This document shows positions 39,991-51,729 of a DNA stretch of 64,000 bases, piece by piece (within the stretch, counting starts at the first letter, position 1; each line of letters begins with the position of its first letter). A program made the translations under genes and the position numbers. The stretch is from contig OZ020258.1 of the NCBI GenBank assembly GCA_963971285.1, positions 6,530,614-6,594,613 on the forward strand. The letters run 5' to 3'. The DNA comes from Astropecten irregularis. Taxonomy: Eukaryota > Echinodermata > Asteroidea > Paxillosida > Astropectinidae. The notes below the pieces were generated by a model. That model ran no database searches, was not told where the DNA came from, and worked only from the letters and a program-made list of their open reading frames with translations.

Positions 39991-41720
39991 TTCCATAGAA
40001 CAAAAAATGGAAAGAGATTGAAAAAAATAAAAAAATAAAAAAATGTCAGTGGTCCAGTAAAATTGAATTTTTACATTTCACTTCAGAAAACCAGTCATTA
40101 TGTACGCAGGAGATAATTTTCAAAACTGACAAAATTACAGAATAATTTAATTTCTGTTTGGGTATGTTACCAAGTCGATATCACAAAGATTTACGATTCA
40201 TCTTTTACATGAGTTTAATTATTACAAAGCACTCGACACGCCCGCCAAGCAATGCAGTGCATTATTCATTTTGCAAGCACTCCGGTAGCAGCAAGCACTC
40301 CGCGTAATACCAGTAGTACATTCCACCCTGTTCGGAAGCAGCTCATGATCATGAAGGGAATAGGAGGAACCCTATAAAAACGATTTTTCCCGCCACTTCT
40401 ATAAATCTATCATTGGGAACATTTAGTTGTTTCACGTTTCCCTTCATTTTAAAAGTACTATCATAGTTTGGTAGCATACTGAAAGTTTGAAACAGACATC
40501 TTCACAGATTTACCTATAACTTTAAAGGTAGTATCATACTTTGGTAAGAAACCAAAACAGAAATGTTCACAGATTTACGTATAACTTACAGGGTATGATG
40601 AAGATGATGGTGGTAGAAACATGCCGTTAAAATTGTTCCGCCTGAACTTGGTGTATTTATCCAGAAATTAGAAAAACAACGACCGAAAATCTTAAGAGAA
40701 AAGTCTTAAGGAATACTGTGGCCGTTTTTAACTGTTTTCTCAAAAAAGTGGGCACTCGTATGGGACTGAAATATTCACAGTTTACTGTAACTGTATCTGT
40801 CTTGACATTTTTACCCATGAATCTGTATTTCTTTGATAAAAAGTATGATATTACCTTTAATAAAGATGGTGATAAAGATCATCCTTGATGATATGATAGA
40901 TTTGCCCATGAATCTGTATTTCTTTGACAAAATATTGGCCAACAAAGGTTTGCCACACAATTACTCTGGTCCACATAAAAACTGCACATTGTTCCGAGTC
41001 GTATTTTTGTTATCAACTATTTCATAAGTTATCTGTGACATTGTGTAATCAAGAAAATAATTTTATGCATAATGCTACTTCTGACCAATAGGAAAAGAGA
41101 TGTAAATGCTATCAGCGAGACTGGTCTCAAAAAAATAAACCAGTTGGGAAAGGAAACATATTATTTTTTTAAAGAGGAATGTTTCATTATGCATTACAGC
41201 AATTTGTGGGCGAAAATGCTTCACAGGCTTTTGAATTATAATAAATGTTATGTAAATACTTTTACTTGGCATTGTATTTCTGTTGGATTAGATCAATAAA
41301 TAGAAATAAATCAACGAATAGAAATTCCTGAATATTCGAGCAGGCTTAAATTTACGGCACTGCCCTATCTCAAGTTACATGATTCCACTTATTAATTGTG
41401 TACACATTATTCTTGGACCTATCTTAGACTTGGGATGTTTTGCCAAGAAAGGAATAATGTTTACCCGACTTATCTGTGCGATCATTCGTTTTTCTAATCA
41501 AAACAGAAATTTTGTACATGATCACGGCGCCGCGTGTGAGTCGAGATTGGGCTTTCAACATTCAGAAATGAAAATAGCGCCCTCAAGTCAAATTGTCCTA
41601 CTTAGCACATGAAAGTTGACGAACTCATCGTACGCGTATCGTAAATAAACGCTACTGCAGGCCCAGCACTTTCAGTTATTATCCATTATTTCCAGCCTTT
41701 TGCCCCCCAAAAATATCAAT
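39991..41720. other. Intergenic region between laminin alpha and TMEM14
   Basis: Contains MITE copies (40449-40862) and AT-rich sequence. The 80 bp before the TMEM14 ATG hold no TATA box; promoter elements cannot be assigned. Confidence 0.5.
40449..40862. repeat. TTAA-type MITE with a truncated second copy in front
   Basis: A left-end fragment (AAAAGTACTATCATAGTTTGG ... TTTACCTATAAC, 40449-40523) is broken at TTTAAAGG, where a full copy (40522-40862) begins. The second probably inserted into the first. Confidence 0.75.
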
Positions 41721-44700
41721 ATGACTGACATTATTGGTTTCGGTTATGCAGCCTTCGTTGCAGTAGGCGGTATCATTGGCTTTCTAAAAGCAGGTAAGAA
41801 TTTTGACTCCAAAGTTAAAAAAGTTATTGGTGGCCCGTGTTGACTGGACGTTGACTGTATGTTGAGTGGGTATTCTTTCACAGGAACCATTATTCGCGTA
41901 CGGTTCAATATTGAAAACGGAGACATTAATATTGCCTTTGAACAATATTCGCAATGATTAGAGCATGCTAACAGAACTTTTTCATGATATTAATTTATTG
42001 TTGGCCAGTCTTTACATGTCGTCAAATGTGCTGATAAACACTGACTTAGTTTCTAGACTGACATGACTGAGAAACATTCAAATAGGCCTAAAAAAGTTAG
42101 GCCTACATGAACATGTTGTACTTGTACTTTTGTTTTGTAGGCTAAAGTAATTTCTCAAATTTACACTTCAAAACAGGGCCAGCTAACTAGCCCTAGCCTA
42201 GCTCCATACTCTACTCCGTACACTCTGTATCCTTAGCCCTACTCACGTCCAAAACCTGGGGGCGCGCCCTAGTAATAGTACTAGTAGTATGGAGCTAGCC
42301 CTGTAGATCAGCGTGGAGTGACGTCACTCCAACTCGCCGACCTTGGAGCCGATGTGTAGATGGCTTGCGCCATATACACATTAGTTTTCATGGGTTGTCA
42401 AGTTATGAGAATGAAAGTACCCGGATGTCCGCGCTGATCTATTTATGGCCCATTATATGGGCCGTTAGAACTCCTAACGAAGGAACTTCATCCTTCGCAC
42501 TAACCGTTAGTCTGTTAGTGTAAGTGTGACAGATGAAGTCAGAAATCATTAAAAAAAGGAGCTCTAATGGCCCAGTAAATGGGACTCAATCAAGTTTATT
42601 GAAGTGTGTCGGACGTAAACTACAGCTCTGTGATTGGTCATTTATAAAAAAATGGGGCGGGGCTTAATGGATCCGTGTACACTAAAGTAATTTCGGAATC
42701 TTTTCTTATTGTAACAATACAAGGTAGCACCATGTCGCTGTTAACGGGCGTGTCTATGGGTGCGGTCGCAGCATACGGTGCCTCGCTGACCTCCAAGGAC
42801 GTCAGTAACTGTCTTGTTCTCTTTGGTAAGTCCTCCAAAAAAATATTAATCAATTTGAATTTGAATTTGTTTCCATTCATTTATTTTTGGTTATGAAATC
42901 AAGTATATTGTATCCGTCAAAAGCTTGATAGGAACTGTAGCTTTCCAAAAGCCTAAATTGTCTTTTATATACGGAACTATAGATGATGAGAAGAAGAAGG
43001 ATAACCCCAGAGAGATATTCCGATGTGGCAGTCTCAACTGTCTACAAGTCTCAGTTGTCCTCCCGGACGTAGCTGCCGGACATAGCACGCCACTTAAACG
43101 GATGACTTTCCCGTTGTTGTGCACAGAGATGGCATGGCACATTTGACCATATTTGGTAAGGGGGACCGCTGAGACCAGGAGACAGCTGAGACTGCCACGC
43201 CGGGTAAAACCTACGGAATCCTGTATGGATTATAAACCCCAATCCACTTGTGTACTGACACGACTGAGCAGGACTCGAACCCCTGCTGCCAGAGGTCGGA
43301 AGGCAAGGAGAGAACCGCCAATCCACTCAGCCGGACTGAAACTGAATGAAATAACAACTATTTCTCACGATTTTCAGAGCTTGGAGTTTAACTTTAAAGG
43401 TATAATACATGATTGGTATAGGTCATAGAGCAGCACTCAAACTTTGTCTTATCCACTATGTACAATGAAATAAGCTCAATCGGACATTTGAGTCACAAAA
43501 AAATAGCAAAAACCTGACTCGGTTTTTCTTATAAAACAAGAATGGTTTTGACCTTACCCGAGATCAAAACTATTTTTCTGTCTTTGTTTGACTAATTTCT
43601 GGATAAATACACCATTCCAGGCAGAAATATTTGAACAGTATGTTTCTTCCAGTACCATCTTTATATCCTGAAAGTTAAACGTAAATCTGTCAACACTTCT
43701 GTTTGGGTATGTTACCAAATCCTGTACTGTACCTTTAAGGAAGTAATTAAAACTAGAGTGGGGTTGATATTTAATGACCCATCTTTGTAGCAGATCTACT
43801 GTCTTCAATAACCCAGTCTGGTAGTTGGTAGAGCACCGGTACATTATCCCGGCAGTCGCAGGTTCGAATCCAGCTACAGTCAATTTTTTATTCGTCACTT
43901 TTCAACAACCTATAATGTGCAACAAATATTGAGAGCTGTTTTTTATTTGTTCTGTCCATGATTGTCCAGGTGTGTCAGCTATTCTGCTCGTTGTCATGGG
44001 GATGAGGTTCATGAATTCTGGGAAGTTCATGCCGGCCGGCTTGCTGTCTGCACTGAGGTATGAGTGTAAGAGAATAATTTTGACTAATTATCAAATTGTC
44101 TTACTTTTTATTTTGCTTCAATCAGGTTGACAGTTCAAAAATCCACCTCCCTTTCCAAGCTAAAGAAGGTTGTAGATTTAGAATCAAAGTTGAAATGATG
44201 ACTCATTGAAAAGTGAATACCGGTAAAGAAAAATTGGCTGGAGCAGTATTCGAATCAGTGACCACCAGAATACCGGATCTGGCACTCTTACCAACTGAGT
44301 TATCCTGCCCTTCATTGGTGGTGTTCCTAAATGTTTGTTTGACAGTGAGAAGCCATGAAATCATTCACATACTGCTATACAAAGATAATGGGAGACTTTG
44401 GATAACCGGTCTTCAAGTCAACAGCGCACGCACGCGCAATACAACACGCGCATGCTCACAATTGCGCAAGCATGGTTTGCTTGTGCGCTGTTGACTTAAG
44501 ACCGGTTCTCCAAAGTCTCCCATTGGAGCTTGATCCAATTCTGTCCCTCACGTGAGGGACGGACATCAATGCATTAATTGCTTCGCCAAAGATTTCTTGA
44601 ATGTACTTTTTATTGTCGTTAAAAATAATGTGTATGTTTAGCCCTGACACCAGCGCAAGTTGGCCGCATGCCATTTTTAATTTGTCTATTTGGGTTGTTT

Positions 44701-45324
44701 TTTTTAAGAAGATTTTAGAGCGTGAGGGACTGACATCAATAGAAATGACTACCTTCTCCTTAGTCTACAGATCTTTTTAATTATTAAAACTAAGAAACAT
44801 TTTCAACTTTGGTTAATTAAATAATGTAATAAATTTCTGTTAGATTAGAAAAATATTATCCTCTCTTAGTGAAAAGAAGCAATTTTTAAGGGTGTTGAAA
44901 GAATTGTTCTTAATATTTTTGAGTGCTACCTAATTTTGGATCACTGACTATTAGTATTAGGAACATCGAACACCACCAACATAGGGCTGGATAGCTCAAT
45001 TGGCAAAGAGTGCCGGTATGGTATTCCGGAGGTCGCTGGTTCGAATCCTGCTCCAGTGAATTTTCCTTTATTCACTTTCCAATGCCTTCAATCAATCCAG
45101 TCTGTTTCCCTCGGCCTTGGGGTTAGTTGATGATTAGGCCTATATTGATTGAAATTATGGGGGCGGGGAAAAGATTAGCTCCGCCCACTTCCTCTATCAC
45201 CTTTTCTTCCAACCCTAAATTTGGTGGTGCAGTTAATTGGATATTGTCTTTAAATGTTCTTTGTTTTTTCTTTTGTCATTTCAGCTTGTTCATGGTGATT
45301 CGTTACGGAGTCAGACTGCTGTAG
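41721..45324 (+). CDS. TMEM14: TMEM14-family transmembrane protein
   Basis: Four exons, 41721-41793, 42724-42825, 43970-44057 and 45285-45324, join in frame through GT-AG introns to give 100 residues and TAG. The N-terminus (MTDIIGFGYAAFVAVGGIIG), the GVSMGAVAAYGA segment, the MGMRF turn and the KFMPAGLLSALS signature (77-88) identify the TMEM14/UPF0136 family of about 100-115 residues. Four hydrophobic segments are visible: about 5-22, 30-46, 54-70 and 79-100. In vertebrates TMEM14C is a mitochondrial inner-membrane protein needed for late heme synthesis. Whether this copy is the A or C type cannot be told by eye. The start is the first ATG, with no upstream in-frame alternative recognised. 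The introns carry SINE and MITE copies. Confidence 0.9.
42190..42590. repeat. Inverted-repeat cluster in TMEM14 intron 1
   Basis: TAGCTCCATACT and AGTATGGAGCTA are inverted (about 42201 and 42284), and GATCAGCG and CGCTGATC (about 42307 and 42430) bound another symmetrical stretch. A palindrome GGAGTGACGTCACTCC, with a CRE core, lies at 42315-42330. Confidence 0.4.
43060..43330 (-). repeat. Possible tRNA-derived SINE, distinct family
   Basis: The minus strand shows a box-B-like stretch (GGTTCGAGTCCTGCTC) preceded by tRNA-like sequence. Only one copy in the window, so the assignment is tentative. Confidence 0.35.
43553..43736. repeat. Half copy of the TTAA-type MITE
   Basis: GATCAAAACTATTTTTCTG, GGATAAATACACCATTCC and the diverged end CAAATCCTGTACTGTACC then TTTAA, like the half copy at 9556. 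Confidence 0.6.
43809..43910 (+). repeat. tRNA-derived SINE, family C
   Basis: GTTGGTAGAGCACCGG and GCAGGTTCGAATCCAGC with tail CGTCACTTTTCAAC. About 60 bp before TMEM14 exon 3. Confidence 0.65.
44196..44360 (-). repeat. tRNA-derived SINE, family C
   Basis: Minus strand: GGATAACTCAGTTGGTAAGAG, then GATTCGAATACTGCTCC and tail. Confidence 0.65.
44389..44525. repeat. GC-rich palindromic MITE, copy 3
   Basis: TGGGAGACTTTGGATAACCGG to GGTTCTCCAAAGTCTCCCA with AACAGCGCACGC / GCGCTGTT inner arms. Confidence 0.8.
44955..45120 (+). repeat. tRNA-derived SINE, family C
   Basis: GGGCTGGATAGCTCAATTGG head, GCTGGTTCGAATCCTGC box B, and tail TTCACTTTCCAATGCC. Among the best preserved copies. Confidence 0.7.
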
Positions 45325-45600
45325 CCCCATCATGATGACATCGCCCCGACGTGATTTACCCTTCGCCCTGAAACCAAGTGATTAAAAGTCTCGTCGAAAT
45401 TCCAAGGTGAAAGAATGGTTGTTGATTTGATCAACTCAGTTGCTAAGTTTCCCAGATTATTAAATGAAGTGAGATATTGTACCCATATACACAACAGAGT
45501 CATTCTTTATTGAGTGATTCTAAAAATAGAACCATAATCTTTTGCACATTTTAGTTTACTGGCTTCTACAGAAAATATGATAAATATCAATGTGCAAACA
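45325..45600 (+). other. TMEM14 3' UTR
   Basis: Short non-coding stretch after the TMEM14 stop. An ATTAAA variant poly(A) signal is present at 45459-45464 and is followed by a T-rich segment. The extent is inferred. Confidence 0.35.
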
Positions 45601-45636
45601 GTGATATGCTTATTATAGTGATTTCTGGAACCCATA

Positions 45637-45783
45637 GGTCGATTTCACAAAACTCATCATACCTTACTATCGATTGTAGGACTTGTGATGCATTACAGCA
45701 CCACATAGAAGTCCTAGGATACGATGGTTTATAATCCTTTGAAATCAGTTACGATGGATCGTAAGGCTTCCTGAAATCGACCC
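45637..45783. repeat. TIR element GGGTCGATTTCAC-type, copy 4
   Basis: AGGTCGATTTCACAAAACTC to CTGAAATCGACCCC. Confidence 0.7.
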
Positions 45784-46246
45784 CAGATCTCATATGTATC
45801 TAGTATTTCAGAAATAGTTGCCAAAATGAAATTAATTGTCATTTAGTGTTTGTTGCTGATGCACTAAGGACCTTTAAAGTTGGCTCTGTTGTCATTTCCA
45901 TGATAAGAATAAGCTTAAAAGTAGGTTGTGGGTTTTTGATTCAAGTTGTAGAGTCCATCTTTTCTTCCTTAATTTCTTTTTAGAATAGAGTAAATTTTGT
46001 ATAATATTATATGCACAGTCATAGCCATAGACCTCTTTGTTGAACTGTGTGGCTTGCCCGTTAAACATGAATATGGCAATACAAAATGAAACCAGTCAAA
46101 GCCCAAGTCTAGAATTTCCTGGTACCATTTTTGGGAATGCTAAAGAACTATTGATGTGCCACGTGGTCAATCTCTTTTCATCCCAAAATGAATATTGCAT
46201 CTCAAGTAAATGAAATCTATTTAGCAGTAGTAGCTAGCTTGCCACC

Positions 46247-46910
46247 AGGGGCCAATTTCATAAAACTGTTAAGCACAAAAATTTGCTTAGCACGAAAATG
46301 TCTCGCCCAATAAAACAAACCACCATTGAAAATTCCATTTGATATTCATGGTCTGCGAACAACAACCAAAGAACAATTACAAGTGATACACAACACGTGG
46401 AAATTTGGTTGTTAACCCTGTTTTTATTAAATTATATATTCGTGAAATAACCACAAGGGAAACTGACTGAGTTATTTTAAGTCATTGAAAAGTGAACAAA
46501 GAAAAATTGACTGGAGCGGGATTCGAACCGGCGACCTCCTGAATACCGTACAGGCGCTCTACCAACTGAGCCATCCAGCCCTATGTTGGTGGTGACCCCA
46601 ATAGTCAACTATCTTTGTTCGTTTGGCAGTCAGAAGCCATGAAACCACGCACACACCGCCACACCCCAGGGATCGTTTCAATGATACACGCAACAATGCT
46701 GCAACCTGGGAACGGCACATGGGGGATCACTCAAAGAGGATACGGCTTTTTAATTAATATATTCGTGAAATAACCACAAGGGAAACTGACTGAGTTATTT
46801 TAAGTCATTGAAAAGTGAACAAAGAAAAATTGACTGTTTTTATTAAGACAGAAATGTCATGCTTAGCAAATTGTTGTGCTTAACAGTTTTATGAAATTGG
46901 CCCCAGGGGT
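46247..46910. repeat. Palindromic element split by a nested SINE C insertion
   Basis: The palindromic element starts GGGGCCAATTTCATAAAAC (46247), breaks at GTTTTTATTAA (46435) and resumes at 46837 (TGTTTTTATTAAGACAG) to ATGAAATTGGCCCC (46906). The 400 bp insert holds a complete SINE C (about 46442-46655, minus) and a second copy of its tail (46762-46838). Confidence 0.75.
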
Positions 46911-47148
46911 CAATTTATCGACCCTGCTTAGCACAAAACTTTGCTTACCATGACAAAGGTTTCTGTCTTAATCAAACAGGATTAACCACCAAATTTCCAT
47001 GTGTTGTGTATCACTTGTGATTGTTCTTTGGCTGTTGTTCACTGACCATGAATATCAAATGGAATTGTGGTTTGTTTTATAATTGAGCAAGACATTTTGC
47101 TAAGCAATTTTTTTGTGCTTATCAGCTCCATGAAATTGGCCCCTGTAC
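46908..47148. repeat. Palindromic element CCAATTTCATAGAGC-type, adjacent copy
   Basis: Follows directly on the split copy; ends CTCCATGAAATTGGCCCC. Internal blocks as in the 31600 copy. Confidence 0.7.
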
Positions 47149-47387
47149 TGCCAAATTCATAACCTAATAAGGATAGTTTTTAATACCATTATGAATAGAT
47201 GAAAATGTATTCTATTTTGACTATAACTGGATCAAATTGTCTAGATTTTCTAATGAACTGATTGGTGTCTTTTCATTTAAGTGATTGTGATGTCCAGTGT
47301 TTCGACTTTCTCGGTGAAGAAAATTTAAAACGTGTAACATCATGTACACGTATTTCTGTAGGATACTTAATGGTAGGCGACTAGGGG

Positions 47388-47625
47388 CCTTTCTCAAACC
47401 TCGACTCCAGCTCCGGCTCCAGCTCCAGCTCCGTCTCTGTCATCCATTTTCTGAAAATATAGGTTGTGGTTTTTCATTGAAGCTGAAGCCCCGTTTTTTT
47501 TTTTCAAACCAGAGAATCTACTTCCGAACCATAGCCAAAAGTCTCTACATGTATTCTGATCCCCGTTATTTTAGAATGGATTCACGAAAAGGAGCCGGAC
47601 TACTGAGCTTTTAGAAAGGCCCCAG
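47388..47625. repeat. Unexpanded relative of the 3303-4808 element
   Basis: Ends GGGGCCTTTCTCAAACCTCG and AGAAAGGCCCC are inverted. The interior, read on the minus strand, matches the 3303-4808 block (GAATCCATTCTAAAATAACG, GGATGACAGAGACGGAGC) but with only a few GGAGCT/GGAGCC hexamers. Confidence 0.75.
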
Positions 47626-48416
47626 TTGAGGTTACTACCGTATTTAGCAGGCACATGTGTACCTAGTACAGAGGGCGCTGTTGAATCACTCTGCATTTTG
47701 TGTCAAAGGGGTAGTAATGCAGTTTTCTCTTTGACCAAATTTGATTCCTTAAAGATTAAGTCCTAGGCAACTGGGCACATTGACCAGGGATACCGAGGCG
47801 ATGACCAGGGGCACTGAGATACTGACCTGGGGCACTAAGGCAATTACCTGTTTATTTCCTTATAAGACCAAACCCCTGGCACCAAAGCTACCAACCAGAG
47901 GCAGTAAGGCAACAACCTCAAATAATTTCCAATTCCAAATAAGATGGCTAACTACCATTACACTCTCTGTCCAATGAAAAACAACTATTAACTCAAGTTT
48001 ACAAGACTGAAATATGAATGTTTTATTAATCACTGTTTTCTATATACATTGTACACAAGTAATCATCTTGTTAACTAACAAAGTATGAATACAAACATTA
48101 CCAAGGCATGACCTATTTTTTTTTTTTTAGGTTAACACAGCTTCCCCATGAACATTTTTGTTTAGATTCAATACCAAAACTTTTTTAGGGGGATTCGATT
48201 ACTTTCATCTTATTTACTGACTTTTACGTTTCCAAAATTTCTCTGCCCAGTTTTTTTTTCTCCAAGATCTTAAATGAACTGTGGGTGCCGGCAGAAAACT
48301 CTAAACCTTTTTGACGGTAAATTTGCCATGGGATGATCAGGAGAGGAGGGCTGTTAAAGGCAACGTAAGTGGCTTGATGTTGCGGTGTCAGACCATCGTT
48401 GAGGGAGCTATTTCTC

Positions 48417-51400
48417 CTACAGTCGTTCCTTTCTCTTGCGTCCAGTGGCTGATGAATTTCCAGTACTTCGTGAGGCAGTACTGGTGGAAGCTGCAAATAT
48501 GTACAAGAAAATAACCCCACAGAAATCAGACGAAAAAATGTAAAGAAATCTGCTATGGTTTCAAATGCATTGTTATTGATGTCGTAAGAGGGGGGCATAG
48601 GTGGCAAGTGCATTAGGCACTTGTCTCTCACCAATGTGGCCCGGGTTCGATCACGGCTTAGGTCATATGTGCGTTGAGAGTTGTGCGTTGGTTCTCTCCT
48701 CTGCTACAAGGGTTTCCCCCCCGGGTTCTCCTGTTTTCCTCCCTCCACAAAAATCAAACAATTTTGATCTCAGGCTGTGCTCCGTGATCATATATGGGTT
48801 TGATGGGTTGAAGTGTGCTGGCAGCCAAGGGCGACACCGTCAACCCGATCACGTTGTAGCCGCATCCTTCGCAATTCAGCACCCCAGCTTGCCAGTAAGG
48901 ATGAATAGCCTCCCAAATTAGTATTATTTATTATTAGAGACACTTACTTCCCAACTGCGACCAAACTTTACTATTTGTAACGGGTGCGTGCCAATTGATT
49001 TTGAGTATCGAAGACACTCCGAGTAAAATCTAATTTTTTTTGCGATAAGTTCCCTTTTAAAATTCACAGATCCCTTGAATGACAATGGATTTCCAAGCTT
49101 TGGAATGCTATCTTCAGAATGGGATCTGACTTATAGTGCTTTGATATGTCATACCTGCTTCGTCTGAAGAGATATCGTAGTCCCACAGCTCCTTGCATTT
49201 GGGGCACGTGAATTCGCTCTTCCCGCGGAAGAGGCGGGCGGCACAAAAAACGTGCAGCTTCAGTCCGCAGGAACAACCCTGCCCCTAATGGGAAGACAAG
49301 GAAAACAATCTTAATCAAATGTTCCTGAAACCGTGAGGAACTAAAATCAATTTTGACATGAACACAGAGCCAAATTCCCCAAAGCTGGGGGCCTAGTTAC
49401 ATAAATTCAGCTGCTGGGTCTTTAGAATTAAGCTGAACACCAAACAAAATTGGCCTCGGGTTACCAGCCAAAAAAACCTCATGTGATACATATTGATTTG
49501 TGGCTGGTTCTCAGCTGTATGAAAATTAGGAGATGGGTAACCAGGTGAAATATCATGTGATTTGTATGGCCTGCGACTGGTACTACGCGGCCGGCTGTCT
49601 TGGATGTACCGTACTTACCTTCAGCACTATCTCTTTGCAGAGGTGGCAGTAGCGGACATCGTCCTCGTAGATTTCTGTCAAGTAATGCTCCAGCTCCATG
49701 ATAGCACGTGGCGCCAAAGAGATCTCTCCCTGGTTCTAAAAAACCGACAAGACGCATTGAATTTAGTTTATAAGGATATGGCTGTGTCCCAACTCTCTGG
49801 CTGTGGCTAAAAAAAAAAACACAGCCCTACCAAAGGGATGATGGGACTGATACTTGTGTATAGGACTGATCTGGGGCCAATTTCATAGAGCTGCTTATGC
49901 ACAAGATTTGCTTGAGCCTGGAAAGTCTTCCTTGATCAAACAGGATTGCCATCCAAATTTTCATGTGCTGCTTTTTAATACCACTTTTGACTTGTATTCG
50001 GCCATTGTTTGCTGAGCATAACATTCACAAGGAGTTTTGGCTGGCATACTGATTTTATTTACCAATGTTCTTGGTGCTTAAGTAAATTTTGGTGCTGAAG
50101 CAGCTCAATGAAATTGGCCCCTGGTTTGTTTATTTGTGCATGGGCTTGAAAACTAAAAGTATTCGGTTACAAGCACTGCCACCAAAGCTGCTTCATACTC
50201 CTATAAAACAATGTGCCATGTTGACTACGTAACTTCCTTTGAGACTAACTTGTACCTCTGAGATATTACACATAATGCTGCTACACTTAAAATCATAATA
50301 CATGTAGTATTATCAGTCTTCAGTTTGTCCGTCGCGCCCTCTGAGTGTCTCCAAAGCTCACCTCCGTCAGCCAGCTCTCCCGGATGAGACGGCTCAGGAT
50401 GTTCTGGGCCTCCTGCTTGGACATCTTCTCCTTCAGGTGGCTGGTGAGATTCAAGACGTCCGTCGAGGAGGCGGTGCCGGACTCCGACTCCACAATCAGA
50501 TCAAGCTGGGAAAGCAAGAGACACGTCAAACAAGAATTGGATAATGCCTTTGTGAAAGGCATTAGGCGTCAGGCCCTCCTAACTTCAAGCAGGAATCGGA
50601 TGAAGTTAATATCAAGGACTTGCGGATTTGAACACAATGTCCTCAAGACCTAAACAGCTTTTTTCTACTATACAAAGGATTCTCCACCACAATTCTCTCC
50701 AGGTCTTTTGGAGTGAAGTTTGTGAATCCAAAGACACAAGGTGCAATGATTTAGTCAACAGCAGCCTCACAAGAGGAACAGAAATCACAAATGGAGAAAA
50801 AACAAAATGTTCTCAGCAGCTCCCAGAAGAGTCTTACTATCTTCTTGAAGAGTTCCAGGTCGTTTTTCTGGTAGTCGGATGACAACCGCCCCAGCTCGGA
50901 CTCCGTGGTTCTGACGAGAGCATATACCACTTTCCCTGTATCCTCATCCTTCTTGGATCTTATCTCCATGGCGACGCTGCTGATGTTTTGGTTGATCTTC
51001 TCCAAGAAGCTCTTCAAGCCCTCTGCGTTGTCATCATATGCCACTACAGTTGAAGAAAGAAGCAATGGAATCAGAGAAGCAAGATTTACTTTGAACCTGT
51101 ACCCTTCTGGCTCTGGCTATGACCCTTCCTCAATCCTCTCCTCCCAGAAAGTCCATTACCCATGTAGCATCCCAATGGCATACGTCTTTCACACGTGGAC
51201 TAAGTTGGGCTGTCAAGCCCCATTGGAAGTTACAGTGGCCGAGCTCTACAGGCCTGCATCTCTTAATTCCTGACTGCAGTATCCCTATGCCACATTCTTT
51301 TAATACACTAAAGTTGGACAATCAAGCCTGAAATTATTTACGGTAGTCACAATGTTTGGACTGTACTGTGTACAGTCTTGTGTCCCTTCATTATCTTTTA

Positions 51401-51729
51401 AAACTGTGGAATGGATCTTGGTACATTTGGGATGTTAAAATTCAGGATTGTTAGTAGTCGGTCCTTTAGAACCTAACAAAATGTTGAAAAACTGCAAATT
51501 TCGGGACCAAGTCAAACGATATAAATAAATGCATTTGTTTCTTCAATTTTAAAATTTAACACATCTCTGAAGTACTAATTTTACACTGAAATAAATAAAT
51601 GATGAAGCACAATTTACCATCATAAGTACTGCATGCCTTCCTGCATGTGTCTTTAGCCTCGGCGGACGACATGACACCCCGCGAGAGGAAGGACTGCAGT
51701 GCAAGTCTATGTGCGTTGTTGGTCGTCAT
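48417..51729 (-). CDS. NSMCE1: NSMCE1, SMC5/6 complex RING subunit (Nse1)
   Basis: Six exons on the minus strand: 51729-51618, 51043-50838, 50505-50362, 49735-49619, 49284-49155 and 48490-48417. All phases fit, giving 260 residues (human NSMCE1 is 266). The product is the Nse1 subunit of the SMC5/6 complex, an E3-type RING protein that pairs with Nse3/MAGE in DNA repair. The N-terminal two thirds match the winged-helix region (TGKVVYALV, SSTDVLNLTSHL, ISLAPRAIMELEHYL). A variant RING follows with C184/C187, C197/C199, H204/C207 and C220/C223. The tail is short and basic (GRKRKERL). The start was set at the ATG at 51729-51727, which gives the usual N-terminal spacing. Oddity: the second Cys pair is C-x-C rather than C-x2-C. 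Confidence 0.92.
48591..48937 (+). repeat. tRNA-derived SINE, family B, copy 3
   Basis: Lies in the last NSMCE1 intron, antisense to the gene: GGGGGCATAGGTGGC to CCTCCCAAATTAGTATTATT. Confidence 0.8.
49872..50122. repeat. Palindromic element CCAATTTCATAGAGC-type in an NSMCE1 intron
   Basis: GGGGCCAATTTCATAGAGCTGC to CAATGAAATTGGCCCC. Confidence 0.75.

Larger units (their letters stand above)
45600..48416. other. Intergenic region between TMEM14 and NSMCE1 (convergent genes)
   Basis: TMEM14 and NSMCE1 point towards each other. The gap is filled with palindromic elements, SINE C, the unexpanded TIR element at 47388 and AT-rich sequence. No gene seen. Confidence 0.55.

Noticed and set aside
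42891-43146. ORFs on both strands in TMEM14 intron 2
   Set aside because: Neither resembles TMEM14 nor any family I know. The exons on either side splice directly in frame, and part of the stretch looks SINE-like.
48224-48634. Minus-strand ORF of 136 codons over the NSMCE1 last exon
   Set aside because: Its frame differs from the NSMCE1 exon, which joins in phase and ends at TAG 48417-48419. The ORF runs into a SINE.
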